Source: Sporichthyaceae bacterium
GTDB taxonomy: Bacteria; Actinomycetota; Actinomycetes; Sporichthyales; Sporichthyaceae
Assembly (NCBI GenBank): GCA_036269075.1
Contig: DATASX010000045.1
Span: forward strand, 55,409 to 119,408
Length of the DNA stretch: 64,000 nucleotides
Reading direction: 5' to 3'
Under the pieces are notes generated by a model. It had not been told where the DNA came from and made no database searches. It worked only from the letters and a program-made list of their open reading frames with translations. Position numbers and translations under genes: made by a program. This document shows, one piece after another, positions 1 to 9,100 of this stretch. How positions within the stretch are numbered: position 1 is the first letter of the stretch; every line of letters starts with the position of its first letter.

Positions 1-721
1 AGTAGGCCGGGTGGGGTGAGGTGAACCGGACGCGCTCCAGACCGTCGATCCCGCCACAGGCCCGAAGCAACTGGCCGAACGCCTCGCGGTCGCCGAATTC
101 GACGCCGTAGGAGTTCACGTTCTGCCCGAGCAGCGTCACCTCGACGACGCCGTCGGCGACCAGGGCCTCGATCTCGGCCAGGATGTCGCCGGGCCGCCGG
201 TCCTTCTCGGTGCCCCGCAGCGACGGGACGATGCAGAACGTGCAGGTGTTGTTGCAGCCGACCGAGATCGCGACCCACGCCGCGTAGGTGCTTTCGCGCC
301 GGGCCGGCAACGTCGAGGGGAACACCTCGAGTGACTCGAGGATCTCGACCTGCGCCTCCTCCATGACTCGAGCGCGTTCGAGCAGCACCGGCAGCGAACC
401 CACGTTGTGGGTCCCGAAGACCACGTCGACCCAGGGCGCCCGACGCACGATCTCCGAGCGGTCCTTCTGCGCCAGGCAACCACCGACCGCGATCTGCATC
501 CCCGGCCTCCCGGCCTTGACCGAGGCGACGTGGCCGAGGTTGCCGTAGAGCCGGTTGTCGGCGTTCTCCCGCACCGCACAGGTGTTGTAGACGACAACGT
601 CGGGGACCTCGTCGTCGCCCACCCGCAGGTAGCCCGCAGCCTCCAGCGACCCGGCGAGGCGCTCGGAGTCGTGGACGTTCATCTGGCACCCGTAGGTGCG
701 GATCTGGTAGGTGCGGGACAC
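1..721 (-). CDS. miaB: MiaB tRNA methylthiotransferase, N-terminal part (runs off the window)
   Basis: Radical-SAM enzyme that adds the 2-methylthio group to N6-isopentenyladenosine at position 37 of tRNAs. The first 240 codons are in the window; the C-terminal TRAM part lies beyond base 1. The N-terminal UPF0004 domain opens with [11 protein letters not shown] and carries its three cluster cysteines ([19 protein letters not shown]). The radical-SAM CxxxCxxC motif follows as CNNTCTFC, with FCIVPSLRG after it. The start is taken as the GTG at 721, giving [12 protein letters not shown]. It follows recX on the same strand, the usual actinobacterial order, but a 44-bp palindrome separates the two. 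RimO at 13.0-14.6 kb is a paralogue; the CQMN and [11 protein letters not shown] motifs favour MiaB here. Confidence 0.95.
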   Translation of the reverse strand, partial: MSRTYQIRTYGCQMNVHDSERLAGSLEAAGYLRVGDDEVPDVVVYNTCAVRENADNRLYGNLGHVASVKAGRPGMQIAVGGCLAQKDRSEIVRRAPWVDVVFGTHNVGSLPVLLERARVMEEAQVEILESLEVFPSTLPARRESTYAAWVAISVGCNNTCTFCIVPSLRGTEKDRRPGDILAEIEALVADGVVEVTLLGQNVNSYGVEFGDREAFGQLLRACGGIDGLERVRFTSPHPAY

Positions 722-764
722 ACCTCAAGGCTACGGGGCGCACGCGGGTGCCCCGCCACCCGCA

Positions 765-808
765 ACGTCAGCGAAAGTGAGGCCTATAGGCCTCACTTTC
801 GCTGACGT
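765..808. terminator. perfect 44-bp palindrome between recX and miaB
   Basis: Both 22-bp arms match exactly with no unpaired loop; the centre is GGCCTATAGGCC. The right end touches the TGA of recX. It could fold in RNA as a loop-poor hairpin and act as a terminator or mRNA end-stabiliser between recX and miaB. There is no U-tract, as is common for actinobacterial hairpin terminators. Confidence 0.6.
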
Positions 809-1353
809 CAGGGCTCAAACACTGCGCCCTCGGCCTCCAGCGCCTCCCGGATCACCCGGTAGGCCAGCTGCGAGGAGTACCCCTTTCGTGCCAGCAGCGA
901 GGCGGTGCGGCGGAAGCGCACGGTGGTGTCCAGGCCGCGGGTGGCGGCCAGGCGCTTGGCGGCGAGCTCGCGGGCGGTGTCCGCCTCGCGGTCCGGGTCG
1001 AGCCCGGCGACCGCCTCCTCCACCAAGGGGTCGGCGACGCCACGGCTGCGCAGTTCGTGGGCCAGGGCGCGCCGGGCCAACCCGCGCCCGGCGTGTCGAC
1101 TGCCCACCCAGGCCTCGGCGAACGCCACGTCGTCGACCAACCCGACCTCGGTCAGCCGCTCGAGGACCCGCTGCGCCACCTGCTCGTCGATCCCCCGCCG
1201 GGCCATCGCCGCAGCCAGTTGCGCCGCCGTGCGCGGCCCGGCGGTCAGCTGACGCAGGCACAGGTCGCGGGCCTTCGTCTCCTCGTCCGGGGCATCCCCG
1301 GACGAGGTGTCCTGGCGCTCCGGGCCGACTGGGCGACCGGCAGCAGCCCGCAT
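808..1353 (-). CDS. recX: regulatory protein RecX
   Basis: 181 aa. RecX binds along RecA filaments and restrains recombinase and coprotease activity. The protein has the helical three-repeat RecX build: ARDLCLRQLTAGPRTAAQL near residue 28, GLVDDVAFAEAWV near 72, and a C-terminal repeat with RKGYSSQLAYRVI. It starts 3 nt after the recA stop, so the two are almost certainly co-transcribed and share the SOS-controlled promoter. The first 20 or so residues are poorly conserved in character, so the true start may be slightly further in. A long palindrome directly follows the stop. Confidence 0.93.
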   Translation of the reverse strand: MRAAAGRPVGPERQDTSSGDAPDEETKARDLCLRQLTAGPRTAAQLAAAMARRGIDEQVAQRVLERLTEVGLVDDVAFAEAWVGSRHAGRGLARRALAHELRSRGVADPLVEEAVAGLDPDREADTARELAAKRLAATRGLDTTVRFRRTASLLARKGYSSQLAYRVIREALEAEGAVFEP

Positions 1354-1356
1354 CCG

Positions 1357-2409
1357 TCAGAAGTCCGTCGGGGTGGAGACCTCCGGGCCGGTGTCGCGGT
1401 CGACCTGCGGGCCGACACCCAACTTCTCCTTGATCTTCTTCTCGATCTCGTCGGCGAGGTCGGGGTTGTCGCGCAGGAAGTTGCGGGCGTTCTCCTTGCC
1501 CTGGCCGAGTTGGTCGCCCTCGTAGGTGTACCAAGCACCGGACTTGCGGACGAAGCCGTGCTCCACACCCATGTCGATCAAGCCACCCTCGCGGCTGATG
1601 CCCTGGCCGTAGATGATGTCGAACTCGGCCTGCTTGAACGGCGCGGCCATCTTGTTCTTCACGACCTTGACCCGGGTCCGGTTGCCGACCGCGTCGGTGC
1701 CGTCCTTCAAGGTCTCGATGCGCCGCACGTCCAGACGGATCGAGGCGTAGAACTTCAGCGCCCGCCCACCGGTAGTGGTCTCCGGGCTGCCGAACATCAC
1801 GCCGATCTTCTCGCGCAACTGGTTGATGAAGATCGCCGTCGTGTTCGACGAGCTCAATGCACCGGTGATCTTGCGCAACGCCTGGCTCATCAGCCGGGCC
1901 TGCAGGCCGACGTGGCTGTCGCCCATCTCGCCCTCGATCTCCGCACGCGGCACGAGGGCGGCCACGGAGTCGATCACGATGATGTCGATGGCCCCGGAGC
2001 GGATCAGCATGTCCGCGATCTCCAGCGCCTGCTCACCGGTGTCCGGCTGGGAGACCAGCAGGTTGTCGGTGTCCACGCCGAGCTTCTTGGCGTACTCCGG
2101 GTCCAGGGCGTGCTCGGCGTCGATGAACGCGGCCACCCCACCTGCCCGCTGTGCGTTGGCCACCGCATGCAGCGCGACCGTGGTCTTACCACTGGACTCC
2201 GGGCCGTAGATCTCCACGACGCGACCACGCGGCAGGCCACCGATGCCCAGCGCCACGTCGAGGGCCACCGACCCGGTCGGGATGACCTCGACCGGTGCTC
2301 GTGCGTCGTCGCCCAGACGCATGATCGAGCCCTTGCCGAACTGTCGCTCGATCTGGGTCAGCGCCGAGTCGAGTGCCTTGTCCTTGTCGCGGTCTGCTGC
2401 TGCAGGCAT
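1357..2409 (-). CDS. recA: recombinase RecA
   Basis: 350 aa, normal RecA length. It forms ATP-dependent filaments on single-stranded DNA for homologous recombination and triggers LexA self-cleavage. Visible motifs are the Walker [10 protein letters not shown], the IDAEHALD stretch, the Walker B region [19 protein letters not shown], and the L2 region with [19 protein letters not shown]. The chosen ATG ([17 protein letters not shown]) lies behind a GGTGGGG ribosome site. A longer frame to 2460 has no RecA-like residues at its front. No intein is present. An SOS box lies about 140 bp upstream. Confidence 0.98.
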   Translation of the reverse strand: MPAAADRDKDKALDSALTQIERQFGKGSIMRLGDDARAPVEVIPTGSVALDVALGIGGLPRGRVVEIYGPESSGKTTVALHAVANAQRAGGVAAFIDAEHALDPEYAKKLGVDTDNLLVSQPDTGEQALEIADMLIRSGAIDIIVIDSVAALVPRAEIEGEMGDSHVGLQARLMSQALRKITGALSSSNTTAIFINQLREKIGVMFGSPETTTGGRALKFYASIRLDVRRIETLKDGTDAVGNRTRVKVVKNKMAAPFKQAEFDIIYGQGISREGGLIDMGVEHGFVRKSGAWYTYEGDQLGQGKENARNFLRDNPDLADEIEKKIKEKLGVGPQVDRDTGPEVSTPTDF

Positions 2410-2547
2410 TTCCCCACCTGTTCGTGTCGTCGGGTGCGCGAGGTGCGCTGTTCCTGGCACCGGACGTTAGGCGGCGGGTCCGACAATTTCCGTCGTCCCG
2501 TCGCCCGGTCGCCGAAGACCGGGCCACCTCGATGCACAAAACTTAGA

Positions 2548-2563
2548 TCGAACACCCGTTCGA
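2548..2563. promoter_or_regulatory. LexA-type SOS box upstream of recA
   Basis: TCGAAC-ACCC-GTTCGA is a perfect inverted repeat with a 4-nt spacer. It matches the actinobacterial/mycobacterial LexA operator TCGAAC-N4-GTTCGA. It lies in the DUF3046-recA gap about 140 bp before the recA start. A TAGGAT hexamer overlaps its upstream edge on the recA strand and could be the repressed -10 element. Confidence 0.88.
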
Positions 2564-2663
2564 TCCTAGTCGACACACCGGTGGAAGTCGGTGCTCGAGT
2601 TCCGCGGCCCCGCAGGCCGCCGCGACGACGTCCGTCACGGACGACCACATCACGTGATGGCGC

Positions 2664-2879
2664 TCAGCGACGTGCCTTCGGAGCCTCCGGAGGGAACTCC
2701 GGCAACTCCATCGCCGCGCACACCGCCCGCCAGACGGTCCGGACGTCGACCCCGGCCGCCAACGCCTGCTCGACCGTGCGCCCCCCGAGTTGGGCCACGA
2801 CATAGTCGCGGGCGAAGGACTCGGCGTAACCCGGCCCGAACTGGTCGTTCATCCGGGACCAGAACTCCGTCAGCCGCAT
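2664..2879 (-). CDS. DUF3046 family protein
   Basis: 71 aa from ATG 2879 (MRLTEFWSRMNDQFG). This small actinobacterial family of unknown function is habitually found just upstream of recA. The FW..M...FG..YA.S...D front and the L.GRTV.QAL..G......W...C terminal half are typical. The alternative upstream start (MRHGGVMRL) adds six unconserved residues. It ends about 100 bp before the SOS box, so recA can be expressed independently of it. The molecular role is not known. Confidence 0.85.
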   Translation of the reverse strand: MRLTEFWSRMNDQFGPGYAESFARDYVVAQLGGRTVEQALAAGVDVRTVWRAVCAAMELPEFPPEAPKARR

Positions 2880-2914
2880 GACCCCACCGTGCCGCAACCT
2901 CCGGGCAAAAACGA

Positions 2915-2943
2915 ACCGCCCCTCGACGACGTCGAGGGGCGGT
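2915..2943 (-). terminator. rho-independent terminator after the 112-aa gene
   Basis: A 13-bp perfect stem (ACCGCCCCTCGAC paired with its complement) with a 3-nt loop lies just past the stop at 2956. Read on the minus strand it is followed by TCGTTTTTGC, that is a run of five U residues. This is the clearest intrinsic terminator in the window. Confidence 0.85.
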
Positions 2944-2955
2944 CGAGGATCAGCA

Positions 2956-3294
2956 TCAGGCCGGTGCGGAGAGCGCCTCCGCGTCCTCCAGCCGCTTCAG
3001 GGTCGCGTCCCAACCGTCGCCGGGCTGCTCGGAGGCCAGCACCTCGAGCTCAGCGCGGATCTTCGCCCCGTGGCCGGCGACGGCCAGCGTGCGGATCTCC
3101 TCGACGAAGGCGTCGGAGTTGGTCTTCAGGTTCGGGGTCCGCCCGGTGGTGATGTTGCGGACATACGCGTTGCGCCCACTGTTCAACGGGATCACGTACT
3201 TGACCTCACCCAGCGCGGAGACCGCACCCGAGGCGGAACCCGCACCGGCGCGGACTGACGCACGCGAAGTCTTTGACTGCTTACCACCGGCCAC
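2956..3294 (-). CDS. small basic protein of unknown function
   Basis: 112 aa, not recognised. The front (AGGKQSKTSRASVRAG) is basic and low-complexity. The rest is an ordered-looking segment with KYVIPLNSGRNAYVRNITTG followed by a helical C-terminus (FVEEIRTLAV..AKIRAELEVLASEQP). No membrane segment or signal peptide is seen. GTG 3294 is chosen because GGGAG lies 5 nt before it; a GTG four codons upstream is possible. It is followed by its own strong terminator, so it is a monocistronic unit, or the end of one, upstream of DUF3046-recA. Codon use looks native. Confidence 0.65.
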   Translation of the reverse strand: MAGGKQSKTSRASVRAGAGSASGAVSALGEVKYVIPLNSGRNAYVRNITTGRTPNLKTNSDAFVEEIRTLAVAGHGAKIRAELEVLASEQPGDGWDATLKRLEDAEALSAPA

Positions 3295-3379
3295 GACAAC
3301 TCCCACGAAACAAGACCACGGACACGCCTCGGAGCCCGCGGCGCGACGTCGATCGTACCGGTCGGCGGAGGTGCCTCGC

Positions 3380-4171
3380 TCAGTCGCACAGGATCCGGTC
3401 GAGACGGCGTGCCGCCACTGTGGTCCCGACGGCTGCCAGCCCCAGCAGGACGGCCACGTGCCACAGCAGTCCGGGACCGACCACCCCGGTCGTGAGGCCC
3501 CGGACGACGACCACCCCGTGGTAGAGCGGACTCAGCTCGAGCAGCGGCCGGACCCCGGACGGGCAACGGCTGGGCGGGTAGAAGGTGGCCGAGAACAGGA
3601 ACAGTGGCAGCAGCACCACCGAGACCCACTCCAGGTCGCCCCAGTGCCGTACGTAGGTCGTCGCCGCCGCGCCGATCGAGGCGAATGCGGCTCCGATCAG
3701 CCACGCGGCGGGCACCGCGAGCACTGCCCACGCCGAGCGCACCAGGCCGAGCGCGGCCATCGCCGCCACGAAGAACACGGCATAGGTGCCGCCACGGATC
3801 GTCGCCGACACGATCTCCCCGACCGCGATGTCACGAGGCCCTAGCGGGGTCGCCCGGATCGCCTCGAACACCCTGGCATGCCGCAGCTTGTGGTGCAGGT
3901 TGTACGTCGAGTCCAGCACCGACCCGTTCATCGCCGAGGCGGCCAGCATCGCCGGGGCGAGGAACACCTGGTACGACATCGGCCGCCCGTCGGGCCCGGT
4001 GACGTCGCCGACCAGGTGCGAGACCCCGACGGACAGCGACAGCAGGTAGAACATCGGCTCGAAGAAGCCGGACACGTACGCCGCCCAGCACCGGCGGTTG
4101 TTGAGCATGTTCCGTTCCATCACGTACCGGGCCGCGAACCGCGACGTGCGGACCGGCAACGTCGCGGTCAT
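3380..4171 (-). CDS. ABC-2 type transporter permease (second of the cassette)
   Basis: 263 aa, DrrB/NodJ-type permease. About six hydrophobic segments follow a short cytoplasmic front (MTATLPVRTSRFAARYVMERN). PAMLAASAMNGSVLDSTYN and the P-rich FYPPSRCPSGVRPLLELSPLYHG loop are typical of ABC-2 permeases. With the preceding permease and ATPase it would form an exporter for a lipid, drug or polymer; the substrate cannot be inferred. The start is ATG 4171, which overlaps the stop of the 26-codon ORF in an ATGA and has a GGAGG site in that ORF. An upstream in-frame ATG at 4216 would overlap the small ORF and lacks family similarity. Confidence 0.88.
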   Translation of the reverse strand: MTATLPVRTSRFAARYVMERNMLNNRRCWAAYVSGFFEPMFYLLSLSVGVSHLVGDVTGPDGRPMSYQVFLAPAMLAASAMNGSVLDSTYNLHHKLRHARVFEAIRATPLGPRDIAVGEIVSATIRGGTYAVFFVAAMAALGLVRSAWAVLAVPAAWLIGAAFASIGAAATTYVRHWGDLEWVSVVLLPLFLFSATFYPPSRCPSGVRPLLELSPLYHGVVVVRGLTTGVVGPGLLWHVAVLLGLAAVGTTVAARRLDRILCD

Positions 4172-4248
4172 CGCCGTGCCTCCGTCCGCCCCGTGCGGGC
4201 CCGTGGTGGCGGGCACTGTGACGTTGATTCACTCGCAAGCTCGCTCAT
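4168..4248 (-). CDS. 26-codon linker ORF (MSELASE) between two permease genes
   Basis: The reading frame MSELASESTSQC... ends ...TGRTEARR. Its ATG overlaps the stop of the upstream permease (ATGA, 4245-4248) and its TGA overlaps the start of the downstream permease (ATGA, 4168-4171). It is thus coupled at both ends with no untranslated bases. The first 20 bases recur at 52679 and 62356, each also beginning a reading frame. It contains the GGAGG used by the next gene. No domain is recognisable. It may be a translated linker derived from a dispersed repeat rather than a functional peptide. Confidence 0.55.
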   Translation of the reverse strand: MSELASESTSQCPPPRARTGRTEARR

Positions 4249-5027
4249 GTGGCCAACGCCTTGCGATAGGCCGCCGCGGCGAGCCATCCCCCGACCAGCG
4301 CCCAGCAGGCCAGGTACGCGACGTGGCCGAGCGCGGGCAGCGGGTGCGCCTGTCCCAGGCACAGGTCGCGGCACAGCGCGACGCCGTGCCACAGCGGGGT
4401 CGCCCACGCGACGACCCGCAGCACTGCCGGCAACTGGCTGATCGGGAAGAAGACGCCGGAGAACAGGAACAACGGGATGACCACGAAGCGCTGCAGTGCC
4501 GCGTAGGCCTGATCATGGGTGCGACCGACGCTGAACGCCGCCGCCGGCGCGGCGTGGGCCAATCCGCACAGGACGGCGACCGGCCAGGCCGCGACAGCCC
4601 ATGGCGAGTCCAGCGCCCCGAACAGCGCGGCGACCACCAGGAAGGCGCCCGCGCCGAGCCCAGCCCGGGCGCCGGCGAACAACACGTGCCCGGCCATAGC
4701 GTCGGACGGCCGCAGCGGTGTGGCCACCATCGCCACGTAGGACCGCGACCAGCGCATCGCGTTGCCGACCGGCCAGGTGTTCTCCCCCACTGCGGTCTGC
4801 ATGGCGGTGGCCGCCAGCAGCCCGGGGGCCAGGAACGCCAGGTAGCTGTGCCCGCCCAACGGCGCGGCCGACCCGCCGTGGTCGATCAGCCCGCCGAGCC
4901 CGACCCCCATCGCGGCCAGGTACAGCGCGGGGTTGATGAAGCTGATCAGCAACGAGGTCCGCCACCAGCGGCGGTACTGGACCACGAAATAGTGCAGGGC
5001 ACGCCCGGCCGGCGCGACGGTGGGCAT
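4245..5027 (-). CDS. ABC-2 type transporter permease (first of the cassette)
   Basis: 260 aa inner-membrane permease of the DrrB/NodJ type with about six transmembrane stretches. The front ALHYFVVQYRRWWRTSLLISFINPALYLAAMGVGLGGLI is characteristic: amphipathic entry, then the first membrane segment. The PGLLAATAMQTAV stretch matches the equivalent region of its partner permease, so the two are paralogues that probably form a heterodimer. The start ATG 5027 overlaps the TGA of a 23-codon ORF (TGATG) that separates it from the ATPase gene. Expression probably depends on translational coupling from the ATPase. Confidence 0.88.
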   Translation of the reverse strand: MPTVAPAGRALHYFVVQYRRWWRTSLLISFINPALYLAAMGVGLGGLIDHGGSAAPLGGHSYLAFLAPGLLAATAMQTAVGENTWPVGNAMRWSRSYVAMVATPLRPSDAMAGHVLFAGARAGLGAGAFLVVAALFGALDSPWAVAAWPVAVLCGLAHAAPAAAFSVGRTHDQAYAALQRFVVIPLFLFSGVFFPISQLPAVLRVVAWATPLWHGVALCRDLCLGQAHPLPALGHVAYLACWALVGGWLAAAAYRKALAT

Positions 5028-5098
5028 CAGTCGACCAACTTTCGTCCCCGACCCGTGAGGCGCAGGAAGACGGCCTCTCCCAGGCAGCGACGGACCAT
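5027..5098 (-). CDS. 23-codon ORF: decayed duplicate of the ABC ATPase C-terminus
   Basis: The frame encodes MVRRCLGEAVFLRLTGRGRK and ends LVD. The ATPase gene directly upstream ends ...RSGLEDVFLRLTGRTLVD, so this is a diverged copy of its last 20 or so codons including the GTCGACTGATG ending. Start and stop overlap the flanking genes by 1 nt each (TGATG). It is best read as the residue of a tandem duplication, or of a second ATPase gene lost by deletion, that kept the coupling signals. It may be translated but is unlikely to be a functional protein. Confidence 0.6.
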   Translation of the reverse strand: MVRRCLGEAVFLRLTGRGRKLVD

Positions 5099-6069
5099 CA
5101 GTCGACCAGCGTCCGGCCCGTGAGCCGCAGGAATACGTCCTCCAGGCCGGACCGCCGCACCAGCACGCTCGCCGCGGGCGGGCTCCGATGGGCGGCCGCC
5201 GCGGCGACGGTGTCGCCGTCCTCGACGTAGAGCAGGACCCGGTCGGCCACCCGTTCGACCCGACCGGCCAGGTCGACGTAGGTCTCGACCGGCGGCACGT
5301 CGCCGGCGAACCGCAGCTCGACGACCTCCCGCGAGCTGTACCGCTCGATCAGCTCGCGCGGCGACCCCTCGGCCACGATCAGCCCGCCGTCCAGCACCAC
5401 GAGCCGGTCGCACAACTGCTCGGCCTCGTCCATGTAGTGGGTCGTCAGGACCAGGGTCACGCCCTCCCGCTTGAGCCGGGACAGCCGGTCCCAGACCGAA
5501 TGGCGGGCCTGCGGGTCCAGCCCGGTGGTCGGTTCGTCGAGCAGCAGCAACTGTGGTGAGTTCACCAGCGAGCGAGCGATGGTCAACCGCCGTTTCATCC
5601 CGCCCGACAGCGTCGCTACGCGGGCGTCGGACCGGTCGGTCAGCTGCACGAACTCCAGCAGTTCCGCGGCCCGGGCCCGCGCCGCGGACCAGCCGATGCC
5701 GAAGTAGCGGGCGTAGACCAGCAGGTTCTCCCGCACCGTCAGGTCGTTGTCGAGCGTGTCCTCCTGCGGGACCACGCCCAGTCGAGCCCGGATCCGGGCC
5801 CCGGCGGCGACCGGGTCCTCCCCGAACACCCGCAAAAACCCCGCGGTCGGCGGCGACACGCACTGGATCATCCGCATGGTCGAGGACTTTCCGGCGCCGT
5901 TCGGGCCGAGAAAGCCGAAGGACTGCCCGGCGGGGATGTCGAAGTCGATCCCGGACACGGCCGTGAACGACCCGTAGGACTTGGTCAGCCCGCGCGCGCT
6001 GACCAGAACCGGCGGCGCCGGGGCCGTCTGCGGCGCGACGGACTCCTGCCCGATCTGTGTCCCTCCCAT
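5098..6069 (-). CDS. ABC transporter ATP-binding protein (DrrA-like)
   Basis: 323 aa. Walker A GPNGAGKS at residues 55-62, Q-loop VVPQEDTLDNDLTV, signature LSGGMKRRLTIARSLV, Walker B LLLLDEPTTGLDP and the switch-histidine segment LVLTTHYMDEAEQL are all present. The C-terminal tail of about 100 residues ending LEDVFLRLTGR is typical of DrrA/NodI-type ATPases that pair with ABC-2 permeases. ATG 6069 is chosen. A TAGCGT hexamer 8 nt upstream suggests a leaderless or near-leaderless transcript. It heads a three-gene exporter operon divergent from lhr. Confidence 0.93.
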   Translation of the reverse strand: MGGTQIGQESVAPQTAPAPPVLVSARGLTKSYGSFTAVSGIDFDIPAGQSFGFLGPNGAGKSSTMRMIQCVSPPTAGFLRVFGEDPVAAGARIRARLGVVPQEDTLDNDLTVRENLLVYARYFGIGWSAARARAAELLEFVQLTDRSDARVATLSGGMKRRLTIARSLVNSPQLLLLDEPTTGLDPQARHSVWDRLSRLKREGVTLVLTTHYMDEAEQLCDRLVVLDGGLIVAEGSPRELIERYSSREVVELRFAGDVPPVETYVDLAGRVERVADRVLLYVEDGDTVAAAAAHRSPPAASVLVRRSGLEDVFLRLTGRTLVD

Positions 6070-6077
6070 GGCCGGGC

Positions 6078-6083
6078 ACGCTA
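6078..6083 (-). promoter_or_regulatory. possible -10 element of the ABC operon (leaderless start)
   Basis: TAGCGT fits TANNNT and ends 8 nt before the ATG of the ATPase gene. Transcription would then begin at or next to the start codon. No convincing -35 element was found. Confidence 0.35.
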
Positions 6084-6146
6084 CCTGCCGCCCACCCACA
6101 AACTCACGGACGGCAAACTGTCGGCCCCGCGATGCAGGATGGCTTC

Positions 6147-9100
6147 GTGACCCAACCCACGCCCGATCCCACTCCGCCGGATCCTGGAGGCGCGCTGGAC
6201 CGGTTCGCCCCGGCCACCCAGGCGTGGTTCCGGGGCGCGTTCCACGCGCCGACTGCGGCGCAGGCCGCGGCCTGGGACGCGATCGGGGCGGGCCGGAACG
6301 TGCTGGTGGTGGCGCCGACCGGGTCGGGAAAGACGTTGGCGGCGTTCCTGGCCGCGTTGGACGGGCTGACCGCGAACCCGGCGCCGGCCGAGCGCAGCCA
6401 ACGCTGCCGGGTGCTGTACGTGTCACCGCTGAAGGCATTGGCGGTCGACGTCGAGCGAAACCTACGGGCGCCGCTGGCCGGGATCCGGCAGGCGGCGGTG
6501 CGGTTGGGCCAGCCGGAGCCGGTGGTCGAGGTCGGGATGCGGACCGGCGACACCTCGGCGGCCGACCGGCGGCGGCTGGGAACCCGTCCGCCGGACATCC
6601 TGATCACCACTCCGGAGTCGCTGTTCCTGTTGCTGACCTCGCAGGCCCGGGAGTCGCTGTCCGGCGTCGAGACGGTGATCATCGACGAGGTCCATGCGGT
6701 CGCCGGCACCAAGCGCGGCGCGCACCTGGCGTTGTCGCTGGAGCGGTTGGACGCCTTGCTGGGGCGGCCGGCGCAACGCATCGGCCTGTCGGCGACCGTC
6801 CGGCCGGTCGAGGAGGTCGCCCGGTTCCTCGGCGGCGCGGCCGAGGTGGCCGTGGTCAAACCACCGTCGGAGAAGACCGTCGAGGTCTCCGTGGTCGTGC
6901 CGGTGCCCGACATGAGCGAACTGGCCGGCAGCGGGATGCGCGACGACGGGAAGCCGGGCAACTCGATCTGGCCGCACGTCGAGGAGCGCATCCACGACCT
7001 GATCGCCGCGCACCGTTCCACGATCGTGTTCGTGAACTCCCGGCGGCTGGCCGAGCGGTTGACCCAGCGGCTCAACGAGATCGCCGCGGAACGGGCCGGG
7101 GAGAGCCTGCCGGGCGCTCAGTCGGTCCAACCGGCCCAGGTGCTCGCGGCCTCCGGAGCCTCGCGCGGGGCGGGCGAGGTGCTGGCCCGGGCCCACCACG
7201 GCTCGGTGTCCAAGGAGCAGCGGGCCATCACCGAGGAGGAGCTGAAATCCGGGCGGCTGCCGGCCGTGGTGGCGACCTCCAGCCTCGAACTGGGCATCGA
7301 CATGGGCGCCGTCGACCTGGTCGTGCAGGTCGAGTCGCCGCCTTCGGTCGCCGCCGGCCTGCAACGCATCGGCCGGGCCGGCCACCAGGTGGGCGCGGTC
7401 AGCCGTGGGGTGATGTTCCCGAAGCACCGGGGCGATCTGGTGCCGGCCGCGGTCACGTCCGAACGAATGGCGGCCGGGAGCATCGAGGCGATCCGGGTGC
7501 CGCGCAACCCGTTGGACGTGCTGGCCCAGCACCTGGTGGCGATGGTGGCCATGGACGAGTGGGACGTCGAGGCCGCGCTCGCGCTGGTCACCCGCGCCGC
7601 GTCGTTCACCGCGTTGCCGCGCAGTTCGTTCGACGCCGTGCTCGACATGCTGGCCGGCCGCTACCCGTCCGACGCGTTCGCCGAGCTGCGCCCGCGGCTG
7701 GTCTGGGATCGCGTGACCGGCACGCTGCGGTCCCGGCCGGGCGCGCAGCGGCTGGCCGTCACCAGCGGCGGCACCATCCCCGACCGCGGCCTGTTCGGGG
7801 TGTTCCTGGTCGGGGAGAAGGCCTCCCGGGTCGGGGAGCTCGACGAGGAGATGGTCTACGAGTCGCGGGTCGGCGACGTGTTCACGCTGGGCTCTTCGAG
7901 CTGGCGGATCGAGGACATCACCCACGACAAGGTGCTGGTCTCGCCGGCGCCCGGGCAGCCGGGTCGGCTGCCGTTCTGGAAGGGCGATCAGCTGGGCCGC
8001 CCGATCGAGTTGGGTCGGGCGCTGGGCGCCTTCCAGCGGGAGTTGATCCGGTCGGACACCGCGACCGCGACCGAACGCCTACGTCGGTGCGGCCTGGACG
8101 ACTGGGCCGGTAAGAATCTGCTGGCCTATCTCGACGAGCAGCGGGCGGCGACCGGTCACGTGCCCGACGACCGGACCATCGTCGTGGAGCGGTTCCGCGA
8201 CGAACTGGGCGACTGGCGGTTCTGCATCCACTCCCCATTCGGCGCCCAGGTGCACGCGCCGTGGGCGTTGGCGATCTCCGGGCGTCTTCGTCGGCAGTTC
8301 GGTATCGACGTCCAGGCGATGCACGCCGACGACGGCATCGTGCTGCGGTTGCCCGACATCGACGAACTGCCCGACGACGGCAGCCTCTCCGCCGTCCTCG
8401 ACCCGGACGACGTCTCGGCCGCGGTCACCCAGGAGGTGGGCGGCTCGGCCCTGTTCGCGGCCCGGTTCCGCGAGTGCGCGGCCCGGGCGCTGCTGCTGCC
8501 CCGCCGCGACCCGGGGCGGCGTTCGCCGTTGTGGCAGCAGCGGCAGCGGGCCGCGTCGCTGCTGTCGGTCGCCGCGCAGTACCCGACGTTCCCGATCCTG
8601 CTGGAGACGATGCGGGAGTGCCTGCAGGACGTGTTCGACGTCCCGGGCCTGACCGAGTTGATGTCGGACATCGCCAAGGGCTCGGTACGCGTGGTCGAGG
8701 TCGAGACCTCGATGCCCTCCCCTTTCGCGCGTTCGCTCCTGTTCGGGTACGTGGCGGCGTTCATCTACGAGGGCGACTCGCCGCTGGCCGAGCGCCGGGC
8801 GGCCGCGTTGGCCCTGGACTCGACGTTGCTGGCCGAACTGCTCGGCGCGGCCGACCTGCGGGAACTGCTCGAGGCAGAGGCGATCGAGCGGGTCGAAGGC
8901 GAGCTCCAACGGTTGGTGACGGAACGTCAGGTCCACACGCTGGAGGGCGTAGCCGACCTGCTGCGGTGGCTCGGCCCGCTGACGACCGAGGAAGCGATCG
9001 CTCGCGGCGGCACGCCGACCTGGCTGGCGGAGCTGGAGGCCACGCGCCGGGCAATCCGGGTCCGAATCGCCGGGATCGAGCGCTGGGCGGCGGTGGAGGA

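Noticed and set aside
4168..4407. 79-codon version of the linker ORF
   Set aside because: The part upstream of ATG 4248 lies inside the permease gene in another frame; only the part after the stop overlap is plausible.
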